Assembly: GCA_022709905.1 (NCBI GenBank)
Contig: JAKLHY010000005.1
Location: 62,001 to 126,000, forward strand
Direction: 5' to 3'
Source of the DNA: Verrucomicrobiota bacterium
GTDB lineage: Bacteria; Verrucomicrobiota; Verrucomicrobiia; Limisphaerales; UBA1319
DNA: 64,000 nt
Shown: one piece after another, positions 1 to 10,900 of the stretch
Position numbering within the stretch: the first letter of the stretch is position 1
How the letters are laid out: each line of letters starts with the position of its first letter
The notes under the pieces: generated by a model
Databases searched by the model: none
What the model saw: only the letters and a program-made list of their open reading frames with translations
What the model was told of the DNA's origin: nothing
Made by a program: the position numbers and the translations under genes

Positions 1-108
1 AGAGGAAACGAAGGGGATGGCCTGGTGAGCGTTTGCCACAACGCCCGAAAGGGCCGATACGCCGGTAGTCATGGGCCTAATCATGTTCGCGCCTCTGCTC
101 TACTCGAT

Positions 109-140
109 GTCCATTCGCGGTTAGTTATTCCATTCGCGGT
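109..140. repeat. Short direct repeat CCATTCGCGG (two copies)
   Basis: The 10-mer CCATTCGCGG occurs at 111-120 and again at 130-139. The first copy extends to CCATTCGCGGTTAG, which recurs exactly at 35727-35740. Degenerate relatives lie near 19137-19160 and 63499-63530. It looks like a short dispersed intergenic repeat. No function can be read from it. The rest of 1-200 holds nothing I recognise. Confidence 0.5.
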
Positions 141-200
141 TTTCGGATAGTGCAAGAGGGTTGCATGTCCTGAACCAGGCGTCTAGAGTTCCCCAACCTT

Positions 201-1613
201 ATGGCTCCACACATGAAACCCGCCACCTGGCTCTCCGCGCCGTTACTCGTCCTCTTGCTCGCGTTGGGCTGTCACTCCGTCTACTCGGATCCGCCATCCG
301 ACGGCTTTGAGCCGATCTTTAACGGGCGCACGCTCGAGGGCTGGCAGGGGCAAGACATGTCCTTCTGGTCAATCGAAGACGGGGCCATTACCGGGACGAT
401 TTCTCCGGAACACGCGCCAAAGCTGAACCAGTATCTCATCTGGCAGGGGGGGATGCTGGCTGACTTTGAATTGAAGTTGACGTTTCGTTTGCGGAGCACG
501 AATTCACCGGCAGTGAACGGCGGTTTTCAGTTCCGCAGCCGCCGTCTGCCCAACGGCGATGTGGCGGGCTATCAGGTGGACAACAACTACCTCCAGCCTT
601 GGAAGGCGCGGCTTTATGATGAATTCGGCCGCCACGATCTTGCCCTGCAAGGCGAGCGCGCGGTTTTCGATCGCGACGGGAAGAAACAGACCGAGAAATT
701 GAAGCTGGATCCCGGGGCGGACGATTTCCGGCTCGATGAATGGCACGAATACCACCTGATCGCGCAAGGCCGCAAACTCTCGCTGCATGTCAATGGCAAG
801 CAAATCGCCGAGGTCACAGACAACGACGACGACAGTTTTGAAGCGTTGGGTTTGCTGGCCATGCAACTCCACACCGGCCCGCCGATGAAGGCCCAATTCA
901 AGGACATCCGGCTGAAACGCCTTCAGCCGGCGCGGTCAGCGACCGCTCGCAATCTGTTGCTCGCCGACGCCGCCCTGGCCTGGCAATTGGGCGAAAGATT
1001 GGACGCCCACCAACCGCCGCTCAAATCCGTCGGTCAAATCATCCCGAAGATGCCGGCGACGGGTTTGGGCGCGAGGACCGGCACGGTCATCGCCAAATTT
1101 GAAAACGCCTATTTTGACCTCGAGCGCGACCTGAATCAGCCCAAGCTGTGGAACATTTCCGGCGAAGCCCTCACGGTTTTCCTGCGCGCCCGTGCCCCGG
1201 ACGGCAACTGGAACGCGGGATTGCTCGCCAAGCGCGGCAATCATGACGTGATGAATTTCTGCCTGTTCGGCGCGGATTTGGGGGGCACCCCCGGACCGGA
1301 CATTGGATTCGAAGTCCACACCGAAAAAGGCTTTGTCATGGTCAGCTTCCCCGTATCGCGGGTTGACGCGACAGGCTGGCTGGACCTGGTCGGACGGTAT
1401 GATGGCAAAAAGATCTCGTTGTTCTGTAACGGACGTCTAATGGAGGAGAAACCCTGGTCGGGCAGGCTGACCGAGAACAACGAACCCATCCTCATCGGCG
1501 CGGGTTCGTTTGACGGCGTGCCGAAATTGTTTTTTACCGGCGAAATGGAGGAAGCCGCCATCTGGTCGCGCGCCCTGAGCGATGCCGAGGTCTCCTCAGC
1601 GCTTCGCAAGTGA
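201..1613 (+). CDS. DUF1080 / LamG-like two-domain lipoprotein
   Basis: Secreted lipoprotein with a probable carbohydrate-related role. The N-terminus has a hydrophobic stretch ending in the lipobox-like LALGC (Cys24). Residues about 33-240 carry a DUF1080 domain (3-keto-disaccharide hydrolase family, concanavalin-like fold): typical FNGRTLEGWQG start, a central FQFRSR strand, and the closing GPPMKAQFKDIRLK. Residues about 290-465 form a second concanavalin/LamG-like domain (DLVGRYDGKKISLFCNG, then EAAIWSRALSDAEV). The start could instead be the Met at codon 5 (213). Two fused jelly-roll domains suggest binding or hydrolysis of a polysaccharide at the cell surface, but the substrate is unknown. 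Confidence 0.85.
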   Translation: MAPHMKPATWLSAPLLVLLLALGCHSVYSDPPSDGFEPIFNGRTLEGWQGQDMSFWSIEDGAITGTISPEHAPKLNQYLIWQGGMLADFELKLTFRLRSTNSPAVNGGFQFRSRRLPNGDVAGYQVDNNYLQPWKARLYDEFGRHDLALQGERAVFDRDGKKQTEKLKLDPGADDFRLDEWHEYHLIAQGRKLSLHVNGKQIAEVTDNDDDSFEALGLLAMQLHTGPPMKAQFKDIRLKRLQPARSATARNLLLADAALAWQLGERLDAHQPPLKSVGQIIPKMPATGLGARTGTVIAKFENAYFDLERDLNQPKLWNISGEALTVFLRARAPDGNWNAGLLAKRGNHDVMNFCLFGADLGGTPGPDIGFEVHTEKGFVMVSFPVSRVDATGWLDLVGRYDGKKISLFCNGRLMEEKPWSGRLTENNEPILIGAGSFDGVPKLFFTGEMEEAAIWSRALSDAEVSSALRK

Positions 1614-1709
1614 CTTCTGCCGGTCCCGAGTCCACTCGCCATACGACCGAATGGCAAGATCAACGCGTCAACCGGCAAAACCAGAGTGTATTATTGTGCT
1701 GCCCCTGAA

Positions 1710-2807
1710 TCAGGCGCCATGATAACGCTCGAGCCAATGCGCGTAGGGGGCGGGCAACACCCAGTCCGGCTTTTCAACGCCCAGCTTCTTGGCGGCGGCA
1801 TAGGGCCAATGGGGATTGGCTAGCAACGGACGACCGATCATCACCATATTCACGATGCCGGTGCTGACCAAGTGCTCGGCTAATTCGGGCGTGCTGATGT
1901 TCCAGGTGGTGGACCCCGGAAGACCGGTTTCTTTTAATGCTCGAGCGGCAATCGGCTCAAGAAACGCGGGTCCCCAAGGGATCTTGGCCGTCGGAGTCGA
2001 GAACCCCATGCTGATATCCAGGAAATCCAGGCCGAGTTGTTTGAATCGTTGAGCCAATTCAATGGACTCCGCCAAGGTGGTGTCGTCGTTGCCGTCGAAC
2101 TCCACCATGCCCAGCCGGACGCACAAGGGCAAATGTTCCGGCCAGACCTGACGAACAGCTTCGAAGGTTTCCAGGAGGAAACGACGGCGGTTTTCCGGGC
2201 TTCCGCCGTATTCATCATGGCGCTGGTTGGACCAGGTCGAGAAAAAATTCTGGGCCAGGTAACCGTGCGAAAAGTGTAGCATCAAGAATTCGATGCCGAG
2301 ATCACGGGCGCGCTTGGCGGCCGCCACAAAATCCTGGCGCACCCGGTTAATGTCGGCCTTGGACATTTCCCGCGGGACCCTCGGGAGATTGGCGCCGAAA
2401 GCAACCGCGGACGGAGCGATCGTTTGCCAGCCTCGGGGATCGCCCTCGGGCATGTGGTCATCCCCTTCCCAGGGCCGATTCGCCGAGGCCTTGCGGCCCG
2501 CGTGGCCGATTTGGATCCCGGCCACAGCGCCCGCGGCCTTGATGGCGGCAATGACCGGGGTAAGACTCTCCGCCTGGGCGTCATTCCAAAGACCCAGACA
2601 GGCGGGCGTGATGCGGCCTTCGGGGCTGACCGCCGTCGCCTCAACCACGACCAGTGCCGATCCTCCGCGCGCCTGCGATGTATAGTGCCCCTGGTGCCAG
2701 GGATTGGCGAGGCCGTCCACAGCGGAATACTGACACATCGGCGAACAGGCGATGCGATTGCGGAATCGGATACTCTTGAGGGTATAGGGTGTGAAAAGCA
2801 TTGACAT
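1710..2807 (-). CDS. NADH:flavin oxidoreductase, Old Yellow Enzyme family (YqjM-like)
   Basis: FMN-dependent ene-reductase of 365 residues with a single TIM barrel, the usual length for the short OYE class. Visible motifs are the N-terminal SPMCQYS characteristic of the YqjM/thermophilic-like class, HAGRKAS (flavin and substrate binding), HFSHGYLAQNFFS, the NQRHDEYGGSPENRRRF signature, and a C-terminal MVMIGRPLLANP phosphate-binding segment. It is expected to reduce activated C=C bonds with NAD(P)H in the cytoplasm, but the physiological substrate cannot be told from sequence. It stands alone, convergent with the upstream DUF1080 gene. Confidence 0.92.
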   Translation of the reverse strand: MSMLFTPYTLKSIRFRNRIACSPMCQYSAVDGLANPWHQGHYTSQARGGSALVVVEATAVSPEGRITPACLGLWNDAQAESLTPVIAAIKAAGAVAGIQIGHAGRKASANRPWEGDDHMPEGDPRGWQTIAPSAVAFGANLPRVPREMSKADINRVRQDFVAAAKRARDLGIEFLMLHFSHGYLAQNFFSTWSNQRHDEYGGSPENRRRFLLETFEAVRQVWPEHLPLCVRLGMVEFDGNDDTTLAESIELAQRFKQLGLDFLDISMGFSTPTAKIPWGPAFLEPIAARALKETGLPGSTTWNISTPELAEHLVSTGIVNMVMIGRPLLANPHWPYAAAKKLGVEKPDWVLPAPYAHWLERYHGA

Positions 2808-2885
2808 ACTCGTTATTGATGGACTGTTAGTTCACATAAACATCGGAGCCCATTGTTGGAGAATCATTGAATATTGGCAAGAAAT

Positions 2886-3653
2886 TCAGTGATTTGGCCT
2901 CGGTCCACTTCGGATGGTTCTGCGGATTTTCTCCAGCAGTCCCCGTATCAGCTTTGTTTTTGTCGCTGTTTCTGATGTGCCCCACCCATGCACACTCCTC
3001 AACCATCTTTCTGCAAGCAAAGCCGCATGCGATTTCATTTCGTCATCGGCTACCCGATAAAAGCCGGCGGTTTGCACACCCAAGGCAACCCAGCCTGCAT
3101 GCACTGCCTCGCGATCATGCCCCGCATCGATCATCCTTCGGAGCGTGTCAAGAAAGTAATCCGCAAATCCTCCCCGCCTTTCCGGATCCATCAACTGGGC
3201 GGCCTCGGTCAGAATCCCCAACAGGAGATCGATCGAGGATCGGCTCCCCTTCCCCGCCCCCTCAATAACCTCCATCCTTGACACCAAGGATGGTCTTAGA
3301 TCGCCAAGTTGCATCAGACTTCGGGTGCAGCTTGGAGACACTCCTAAGCGGGTCAGGGGCATTTCGACGAGTCCCCTCATCAGCAGGCCCGCCTGCCCAA
3401 TGATGCCGATTTTGTCGTCCGACACTATCGCCCGGCACAATCCCGAAAACCTACTCTCGATTGACCCAAGAACCGAGTCCACACGCTGATTCAACCATTC
3501 CAGGGCGTAAAACTCCTTCACCACAGTCCTTTGAACACGATCCAAGACCTTGAGTGGATCATGGATAATGATGGCGTCCCGCACTTGAGGCGCAAGGAAA
3601 GGATCCCCTAAGACGGTTTCAGCGCTGGCATAGACCGAAACGGGCGCCAGCAT
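2886..3653 (-). CDS. Hypothetical helical protein
   Basis: A 255-residue open frame between the flavin oxidoreductase and the divergent giant repeat gene. The composition is protein-like: predicted amphipathic helices throughout, a basic C-terminus and no low-complexity runs. I recognise no domain. The extreme N-terminus (MLAPVSVYASAETVL) resembles a weak, short export signal but lacks a clear hydrophobic core. The opposing-strand frames in this region are less protein-like, so this is the preferred coding strand. Function unknown. Confidence 0.6.
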   Translation of the reverse strand: MLAPVSVYASAETVLGDPFLAPQVRDAIIIHDPLKVLDRVQRTVVKEFYALEWLNQRVDSVLGSIESRFSGLCRAIVSDDKIGIIGQAGLLMRGLVEMPLTRLGVSPSCTRSLMQLGDLRPSLVSRMEVIEGAGKGSRSSIDLLLGILTEAAQLMDPERRGGFADYFLDTLRRMIDAGHDREAVHAGWVALGVQTAGFYRVADDEMKSHAALLAERWLRSVHGWGTSETATKTKLIRGLLEKIRRTIRSGPRPNH

Positions 3654-3675
3654 CGAGAGAACAATCGGACTGGAG

Positions 3676-4962
3676 GTGACAAAGCCTTTGTGGCTCCAAA
3701 GGTGTTGGAGATGCGTTCAGCATGCCATGTGGTTTTATGGCCTCAGCGGCCTGTTGGTCTTTGCGGTTCCACCCCAGGAGATCTCACTAAAATTGGCAGG
3801 GACCTGGTCCGGCCTGGGCAAAGGAAACGCGGCCAAAGTCGTTGTGGCCGGGCACTATGCCTTTCTTGGCGCGCATCAGGATGGGTGTTTTATCATTGAT
3901 GTCAGCAACCCATCCGCTCCCACCCTGGTCGGGCGCTACACCAATGCCACGGATGCCGCCGACATCGACGTCCTGGGACCTTACGCCTATGTGGTCGATT
4001 CGAGTAGAAGCCTGCATATTGTCGATGTATCCGATCCCGCAAAACCCGTCGGAGTTGGCCGTCATGAAACCTATGCCTACGCCGCCAAAGCCGTCGGACA
4101 ATATGTTTTCCTGCTCGGGGGCGAAGGCTTGGAGGATTTTCGGATCCTCGATGTCGGGAATCCCCAAGAACCGGTGGTCAGAAGCACATTCGCGTGGACT
4201 GACGGCAGCAGCCCATCAGGCATTGCCGTCAGCGGCGGACGTGTATTCATCAGCGACAGGCACGGCGGACTGGGCATTTTCGACGTCCGCTCCGCGACCT
4301 CACCTTATTTGATCGGCAAACGCAGTCAGTCAACGGGGATTCTGGGTGTTCATGTATCGGGATCGTACGCCTATTTGCCTTATGATGGGCTCGGTCTGGA
4401 AATTGTCCCTGTAAGCGATCCGGGATCGCCAATCCTGGCGCGCAGAATCGACACAGACGGCTATGCCCAGGCGGTCTTCGTATCGGGCGGCTACGCCTAT
4501 GTCGCTGATGGCTCGGCAGGTATTGTGGTCATCGACGTGCGGCATCCTTTAAATCCCCAGCGTGTCGGCAACTACAAGACGACAGGCCTCGCCGTCGATG
4601 TCTTTGTCGCAGGCGGCAACGTTTTCGTTGCAGACAATCTGCAAGGTCTGGTGATCCTCTCCGGCGCGCCTTTGCCCGAAGGCCCCCCGCAGATTGACGC
4701 TCAACCAGAGGATCTTCGATTTGTCACGGGATCAAAAATGGAATCGTATACCTGGGAACAGAGTGGGGCAGGCTGGAGATCCTTGATGTCTTCGATCCGG
4801 TTCAACCCCAATCGCTGGGGGTGTTGGACGTTGCCGGTTTTTCATCAGACCTGGCCCTGCATCTGCGTGAACCTTACGTCTATTTCATCCATTCACGCTC
4901 CGGCGTTTATGTCATTAACATCAGCGATCGATTGTCTCCGTTTCGGAAGGCCGGGTTCGTGA
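3676..4962 (+). CDS. Giant LVIVD-repeat protein, N-terminal part (frameshifted)
   Basis: N-terminal piece of one long secreted repeat protein. A signal peptide lies near residues 15-32 (MWFYGLSGLLVFAVPP). It is followed by LVIVD propeller repeats of about 42 residues, each marked by a GSYAYVADG-like strand and an 'I.DVS.P..P' strand. Homology stops near base 4740, after FVTGSK. The last ~75 codons (MESYTWEQ onward) are out of frame. The next frame already encodes GIVYLGTEWGRLEILDVFDP from 4740, so the two open frames were one gene. Adding one A to the five-A run at 4734-4738 restores the frame exactly (S-K-N-G-I-V-Y). Confidence 0.85.
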   Translation: MTKPLWLQRCWRCVQHAMWFYGLSGLLVFAVPPQEISLKLAGTWSGLGKGNAAKVVVAGHYAFLGAHQDGCFIIDVSNPSAPTLVGRYTNATDAADIDVLGPYAYVVDSSRSLHIVDVSDPAKPVGVGRHETYAYAAKAVGQYVFLLGGEGLEDFRILDVGNPQEPVVRSTFAWTDGSSPSGIAVSGGRVFISDRHGGLGIFDVRSATSPYLIGKRSQSTGILGVHVSGSYAYLPYDGLGLEIVPVSDPGSPILARRIDTDGYAQAVFVSGGYAYVADGSAGIVVIDVRHPLNPQRVGNYKTTGLAVDVFVAGGNVFVADNLQGLVILSGAPLPEGPPQIDAQPEDLRFVTGSKMESYTWEQSGAGWRSLMSSIRFNPNRWGCWTLPVFHQTWPCICVNLTSISSIHAPAFMSLTSAIDCLRFGRPGS

Positions 4963-7900
4963 TTACGGGTTCCACGTCGAGCTTGATGTATAGGAATCTG
5001 TTCATGAAAGGACCCTATGGCTTCCTGGCGGGTGAAGGCGGTGGTTTGCACGTGGTGAACCTTTCGGACTTAAGCGATCCAATCAGAGTGGGCGGCGATT
5101 CCAAAGTCTACGCCATATCAGTGCAGGTGCAGGGACGTTTTGCCTATGTCGCGGCTTCATGGCAGGGCTTCTTGATTTACGACGTGATCAATCCCGCCAA
5201 CCCCGTGTTGACAGACCACCCTTGGGATCAAGCCGTCAAAACCGGCTGCATCGCTGCGTTCGAGGCGAGTGCGTCCGGCAGCCTCCCCCTCGTTTACCAA
5301 TGGTTTCACAACCAAACGCCGATGGCTGGCGCGACCAATCCGGTTTTAATCCTGACCAATGTGACTGACCTCCAGGCCGGGAGCTACTTGGTCCAGGCCA
5401 GCAATAGCTTGGGCATGACTTCCAGCGGGAAGGCCCTCCTGACGGTTTATCATCCCGTGACCATCCGCGATCAGCCACAGAGCCGTACGAACCTCACTGG
5501 AACTGCCGTGTCATTCACCGCAACCGCAGAAGGAACCGGGCCTTTCCAGTATCAATGGAAAAAAGACGGCAAAAACCTTCCGACAGCCACCAACAACATC
5601 CTGACGTTGGACCCTGTCCGGTGGGAAGACCGCGGCCAGTATCGCGTGGTCGTGAACAATATTTTTGGATCTGTCATGAGTGATAACGCCACGCTGACGG
5701 TTTTGTCCCCTCCCATCATCACCAAACAGCCTCAAAGCGTCGAACGTATCCAAGGGAGCACGGCTGTATTTGATGTCTCAGCAACCGGGACACTTCCCTT
5801 GGCTTTCCAATGGCTCAAGAATGGCACTCCCATCCCGGAAACCAGCCTGGATACCCTTGAGATTGTCAAAGTCCAGCCTGCAGACGGGGCCGATTACTCG
5901 GTCAGGGTGAGCAACGAGTATGGCTCGGTCACCAGCAGTTCGGCAACCCTCAGTCTCCGCGATTCCCCACCGGTCCTGGGGTCCCAGTCGACGAACCAAT
6001 CGGTGGCTATTGGAGGAACCGCACGGTTTGAAGTCACGCCCATGGGCACGCCACCGTTCTCCTATCAATGGGATAAGAATGGAGTGCCACTGTTGGGAGA
6101 AACCAACGCGGTCCTGGAGATCGGGAATGTGCAATTGAGTCATGAGGCGGAATATCGGGTGGCGATCAGCAATGCCCTGGGCGCGGTCGTGAGTTCACCT
6201 GCCACGCTTTCAATACTGGTGCAGCTTGTCCAGGATGGCAGTTGGAGATCAGTTCTGCCTGCCGGGGGCGCTTATAGCCTGTGGAAATCCTCGGACAGAC
6301 TTTATGTGACTTTGGGGCCCTCGGGCGGCCTCGGCGTTGTGGAGACCACTCCGGTCGGTCGACTCAATCCTCTCGGCGGCTTGGCAGTTTCGATCGCAAC
6401 TAACCGGGTTTGCGTTGCGGGCCATTACGCGTATATCGCCAATCGGGCTAGCGGTTTAATGCTCATCGATGTCGAGAATCCGGCAAAACCGCGGGTGGCA
6501 TCTTCGATCGACACTCCTGGAACGGCGATGGATGTGTTTATCTTGGGAACAAACGCCTACGTCGCCGATGGGAGCGCCGGCTTGCAGATCATCGATATCA
6601 GCGATCCGCTCCGTCCCGTCCCTCGGGGGCGAATGGACACGGCGGGCTTGGCGACAGCCGTTCAGGTGGCGGGCGCATACGCTTATGTGGCGGACGGTCT
6701 TTCAGGTTTGGTCATTATCGATGTGCAGGATCCCTGGCACCCTGTTCGAATCGGGGGAATCGACACCCCGGGAACCGCTTATGATCTCGCCGTCGCCGAT
6801 CATTATGTCTACCTGGCCGATGGCAGCTATGGGTTGCAGATCATCGACGTCCAGGAACCGACGGTGCCTCGCATCATCAGCAACGACAGACCCGGCGGAA
6901 TTGCGGGTATCGCCTATCGTGTGCAGATCGATCCGGAAAACAGGATCTGGATCGCCCGTGGCACTCAAGGCATCCGCGTGCTGAACGTAAGGAATCCGTC
7001 GAATCCCATTTCGCTTGGCGAATTCGGCATTGCTGGAGGCGCATTCGATGTTTGGATCGAGGATGGTTTTGTGTATGTGGCGGCCGGGACGTCGGGACTG
7101 CAGGTATGGGATGCTCGATCGAAGATTCCTGCTGTTTCAGTCGCACTTTTGGACACCACAACAAAGGTCACGGTCGAAGACGTTCGAGTCCTGGGTGATT
7201 ACGCCTTTTTGAGTGTGGGCAAGGCGGGAATCAATATCCTCGATATCCGCAATCCCGCCCATCCTCTTTCTCTCGCCAGCTATCGCACCAGGGGAGAGGT
7301 CATCCGAATCACGATGGATAACTCCCTTTTAATCACCGCCGAAGGCACCCATGGAATCGAGTTGATCGATATCCGCGATCCCCTTCATCCTGACCTCCTC
7401 GGCATGATCAACACCCCCGGCGATGCGCAGGATGTGCAAGGCATCGGACGGTTTCTCTACGTCGCGGATGGCAGGGCGGGGCTGCAGATCATCGACATCA
7501 GCGATCCCAAAAATCCAGTCATCGCAGGGAATCTGAAGTTGGGCACATCCAGCCTGGCAAACACGATTTGGGTGTCGGGCCAATTCGCCTTTGTCGGCGG
7601 AGGGATCGAAAAGGAAGTGGAGACGCGGCCGGGCTTGACTGAGGTGAGGACCGCGCTTTTTATGGTGGATATCGGCAATCCTCGGAAACCCAGGCTGATC
7701 GATTCGCTGATCGAGATCACTGATGTTTACCAGATCCGCGATCTTCAGCTCCTCGGTGAACGGATCTTTTTGTCGCATTACTCCGGAATAACGGCCATGG
7801 ATTTCATTGGTAAATGGCCGCCCCTGCGGGTAGGTGGTTATCGGCCGGTCAATGACAACATGCCATCCAACTTGCTGTTTGTGTCCGGAAAATACGCTTT

Positions 7901-10900
7901 TCTGGCTGATGCCGCGGCGGGAGTGCATGTATTACGGATCAGCCCCTCCGGACGATTGACGCACACGGGCCAGTTCAATACTTCAGGCCAAGCCAAAGCG
8001 GTGCAAGCGGACGGGTCTCGCCTCTATGTGGCGGGATCCACGGCCGGCATTCAGATTATTGATATCCAAGAATCCGCCAAACCAGCGCTGCTGGGTGAAC
8101 TCGACACGCAGGATGCCCTGGACATTGACGTCAACGGCGACTTGATCTTCGTGGCTGACGGCTCCGCGGGCTTGATCATCGTCGATGCCCACAAACCGGA
8201 TCAGCTTACGGTGGTGGGTCAAATGGCCTTCCCCTATGAAACCCGCGACTTGTTCGGCCAAACCAACATTACGTTTGCCAGCGCGCAATCGATCCAGGTC
8301 GTCGGGCCGTATGCCTACGTCGTGGACGGCATCGGCATCAACGTGGTCGATATCAGCAATCCAACTCGGCCTGTGCTCATTGAATTTTATGGAGGCACCT
8401 ATTCCACAAGCCGACGAATGTCCGACGTGACAGTGGTGGGATCGAAGGCTTACGTGGCCTCCGGGGCAAACGGATTGACCATTCTGGACGGAATCCCGGC
8501 GCCAGAGGGTCCCCCGGTCTTTATTACTCAGCCTGCGGGCCGCTCCGCCGCATTGAATACGACGATTACCCTCTTCGCTGAAGCGCAGGGAACGACTCCT
8601 CTCCATTACCAGTGGTTTTTTGGTCCGTTACCTATGCCCGGAGAAACCAACGCGCAAATCACGTTGTTCAACCTACAACCCTCTCACGCCGGGTCGTACT
8701 TCCTCCAAGTCAGCAATTCCATGGGCTCGATTGTCAGCGATCCCGCGGAACTGAGGATAATGCTTGGGATCCCGGGCACGGTGGATGCCGCGCTCAACTC
8801 CAATGTTGTCGGCAGTGTTTATGCCCTCGCGGCTCAGGACGACGGCCGAATGATGATTGGCGGCAGCTTTACCAGGGTGGGTTTAACCTTGCGCAATCGC
8901 ATCGCCCGGCTTCATCCCAACGGCAGCCTGGACTTAACCTTCGGCGCGATCGGGAATGCTCCCCTGCCCCTGGCTGCGCAGGAAGTGCGGGCCCTGGCCA
9001 TACAGCCGGACGGTAAGATCCTCGTCGGCGGTGATTTTGTCCGGTTTAACAATGTGGCGTGTGGCCGCTTGGTCCGAATTCATCCGGACGGCAGCCTGGA
9101 TCCTTCATTCCAACTGGGCACGGGTGCAGATAATCGGATTCGACAGATTCGCTTGCAGCCCGACGGGAAGATCCTCACCTCGGGGTGGTTTACCCGGTTC
9201 AATGATGTCAGTCGTCCGGGCATAGCCCGTCTTCATCCGGACGGTCGGCTGGATACCGCCTTCGCACCGACGATCAGCGGTTCTGGTGTGGACACAGTGG
9301 CGATCCAACCGGACGGACGCTTCGTCATTGCCGGCAGCTTCACTATGGCAAATGGACAACCGCGTTCGTCAATTGCCCGCTTCAATGCCAACGGCTCCCT
9401 CGATTCCACCTATGCCAGATCCTCATCGGCGACTCTCGGCTGGATTAACCACATTCATTTGGATCCGCTGGGCCGCGCGCTGGTCGGCGGCATGTTCGCC
9501 ACAATCGATGGCTTGTCCCAATCTCGCATCGCCCGGTTACAAACCGACGGACGCGCCGATTTGTCGTGGCGAATCCCCGGAGGCGCGGATAATACCGTCT
9601 GGACAATTGCGGTAGACGATGCCGAGGGGGTATTGATCGGGGGCGATTTCCATCGGGTTGGGGGCACGACTCGCCATGGCCTGGCGCGGCTGCAATCAGA
9701 CGGTTCGGTCGACGCTCAGTTTGCAGCCCATAGCGGCGCCAACGCCTCCGTTGCTGCGATGGAAATCTCGCAGGATGGAAGCATTTGGATTGGCGGCGAC
9801 TTTACGACTGTGGAGGGTGTGTCATCGCGGGGGGTTGCACGGATATTTGGTCTTCAGGCAGTCCCGCTGCCCCCGACAGTCAGCGTGCAATTCTCGGACC
9901 AAACGGCCGCCACCGGCGACCGTGTTCGATTCGATGTCAAAGTCCGTGGCATGACCCCCTTGACATACCAGTGGCTTCTCGATGGCAAGGCAATTGAAGG
10001 GGCGACCGGGGCCACGCTGATTCTCACCAAAGCGCAACCCAGTCAAAATGGGATTTACTCCCTCATGGTTTCAAATGCCTGTGGCGCTGTCACCAGCCCA
10101 GTGGCCTCGCTCACGGTGACATCGCCCCCCGCGCGAGTCTGGCAACTGGACGATTCCTGGGCGCCAGCCCTTTGGGCAGACGGATGGGTCGACTCAACCT
10201 TGGCGCAACCGGATGGCAAAATCGTGATCGCGGGGTCATTCACTCATCTCAATAACACTCTCCGCCTACGGGTTGCTCGATTACTCAGCGACGGCAAAAT
10301 TGACCCCCAATTTGACACCCGCCAAGGACCCGACGCGCCGGTGCGCGCCCTGGCCATGCAATCCGATGGCAAGATCCTTGTGGGCGGTTACTTCACCCGC
10401 CTCAATTCACAAGTGCGGCGCTCGGTGGCTAGGCTCAATGCGCATGGGACTTTGGATGAGTCGTTTGATCCCGGCCTTTCCACCGACGTGGGAGTGGAAA
10501 CAGTCGCGGCGGCCCCTGACGGCATGATCTGGGTTGGGGGCTTTTTCCATACTTTCTCCCAGGCGCGGCGGCCAGGGATTGCACGTCTGCATCCTGACGG
10601 CACGCTGGATGCAAACTTTGAGCCGGCCCTGTCATCGGGATCATCTTTCACACAGGTTCAGTCCCTGTCGGATGGGCGCGTTTTTGCCATGGGATACTAC
10701 GCCGCCTCATCCCAGTTCTTCACCAATGGGCTCCTGGGAATTGCCCCCAACGGAGATCTGGATTTGCACATTCCCACGACGGGGGTTCCTTCCGCGTTCC
10801 AGGCCATGGACGATGGATCCCTGTTGGTAGCTGGAACGACAATAAAACGATTCTACCCCAGCGGCATTTCGGATCCTCTGTTTCATGAGGCGACATGCTC

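Noticed and set aside
4734..4740. Programmed -1 ribosomal frameshifting in the giant repeat gene
   Set aside because: The reading TCA AAA ATG is not a canonical X-XXY-YYZ slippery heptamer, no downstream stimulatory hairpin is evident, and a one-A indel explains the break; transcriptional slippage remains possible.
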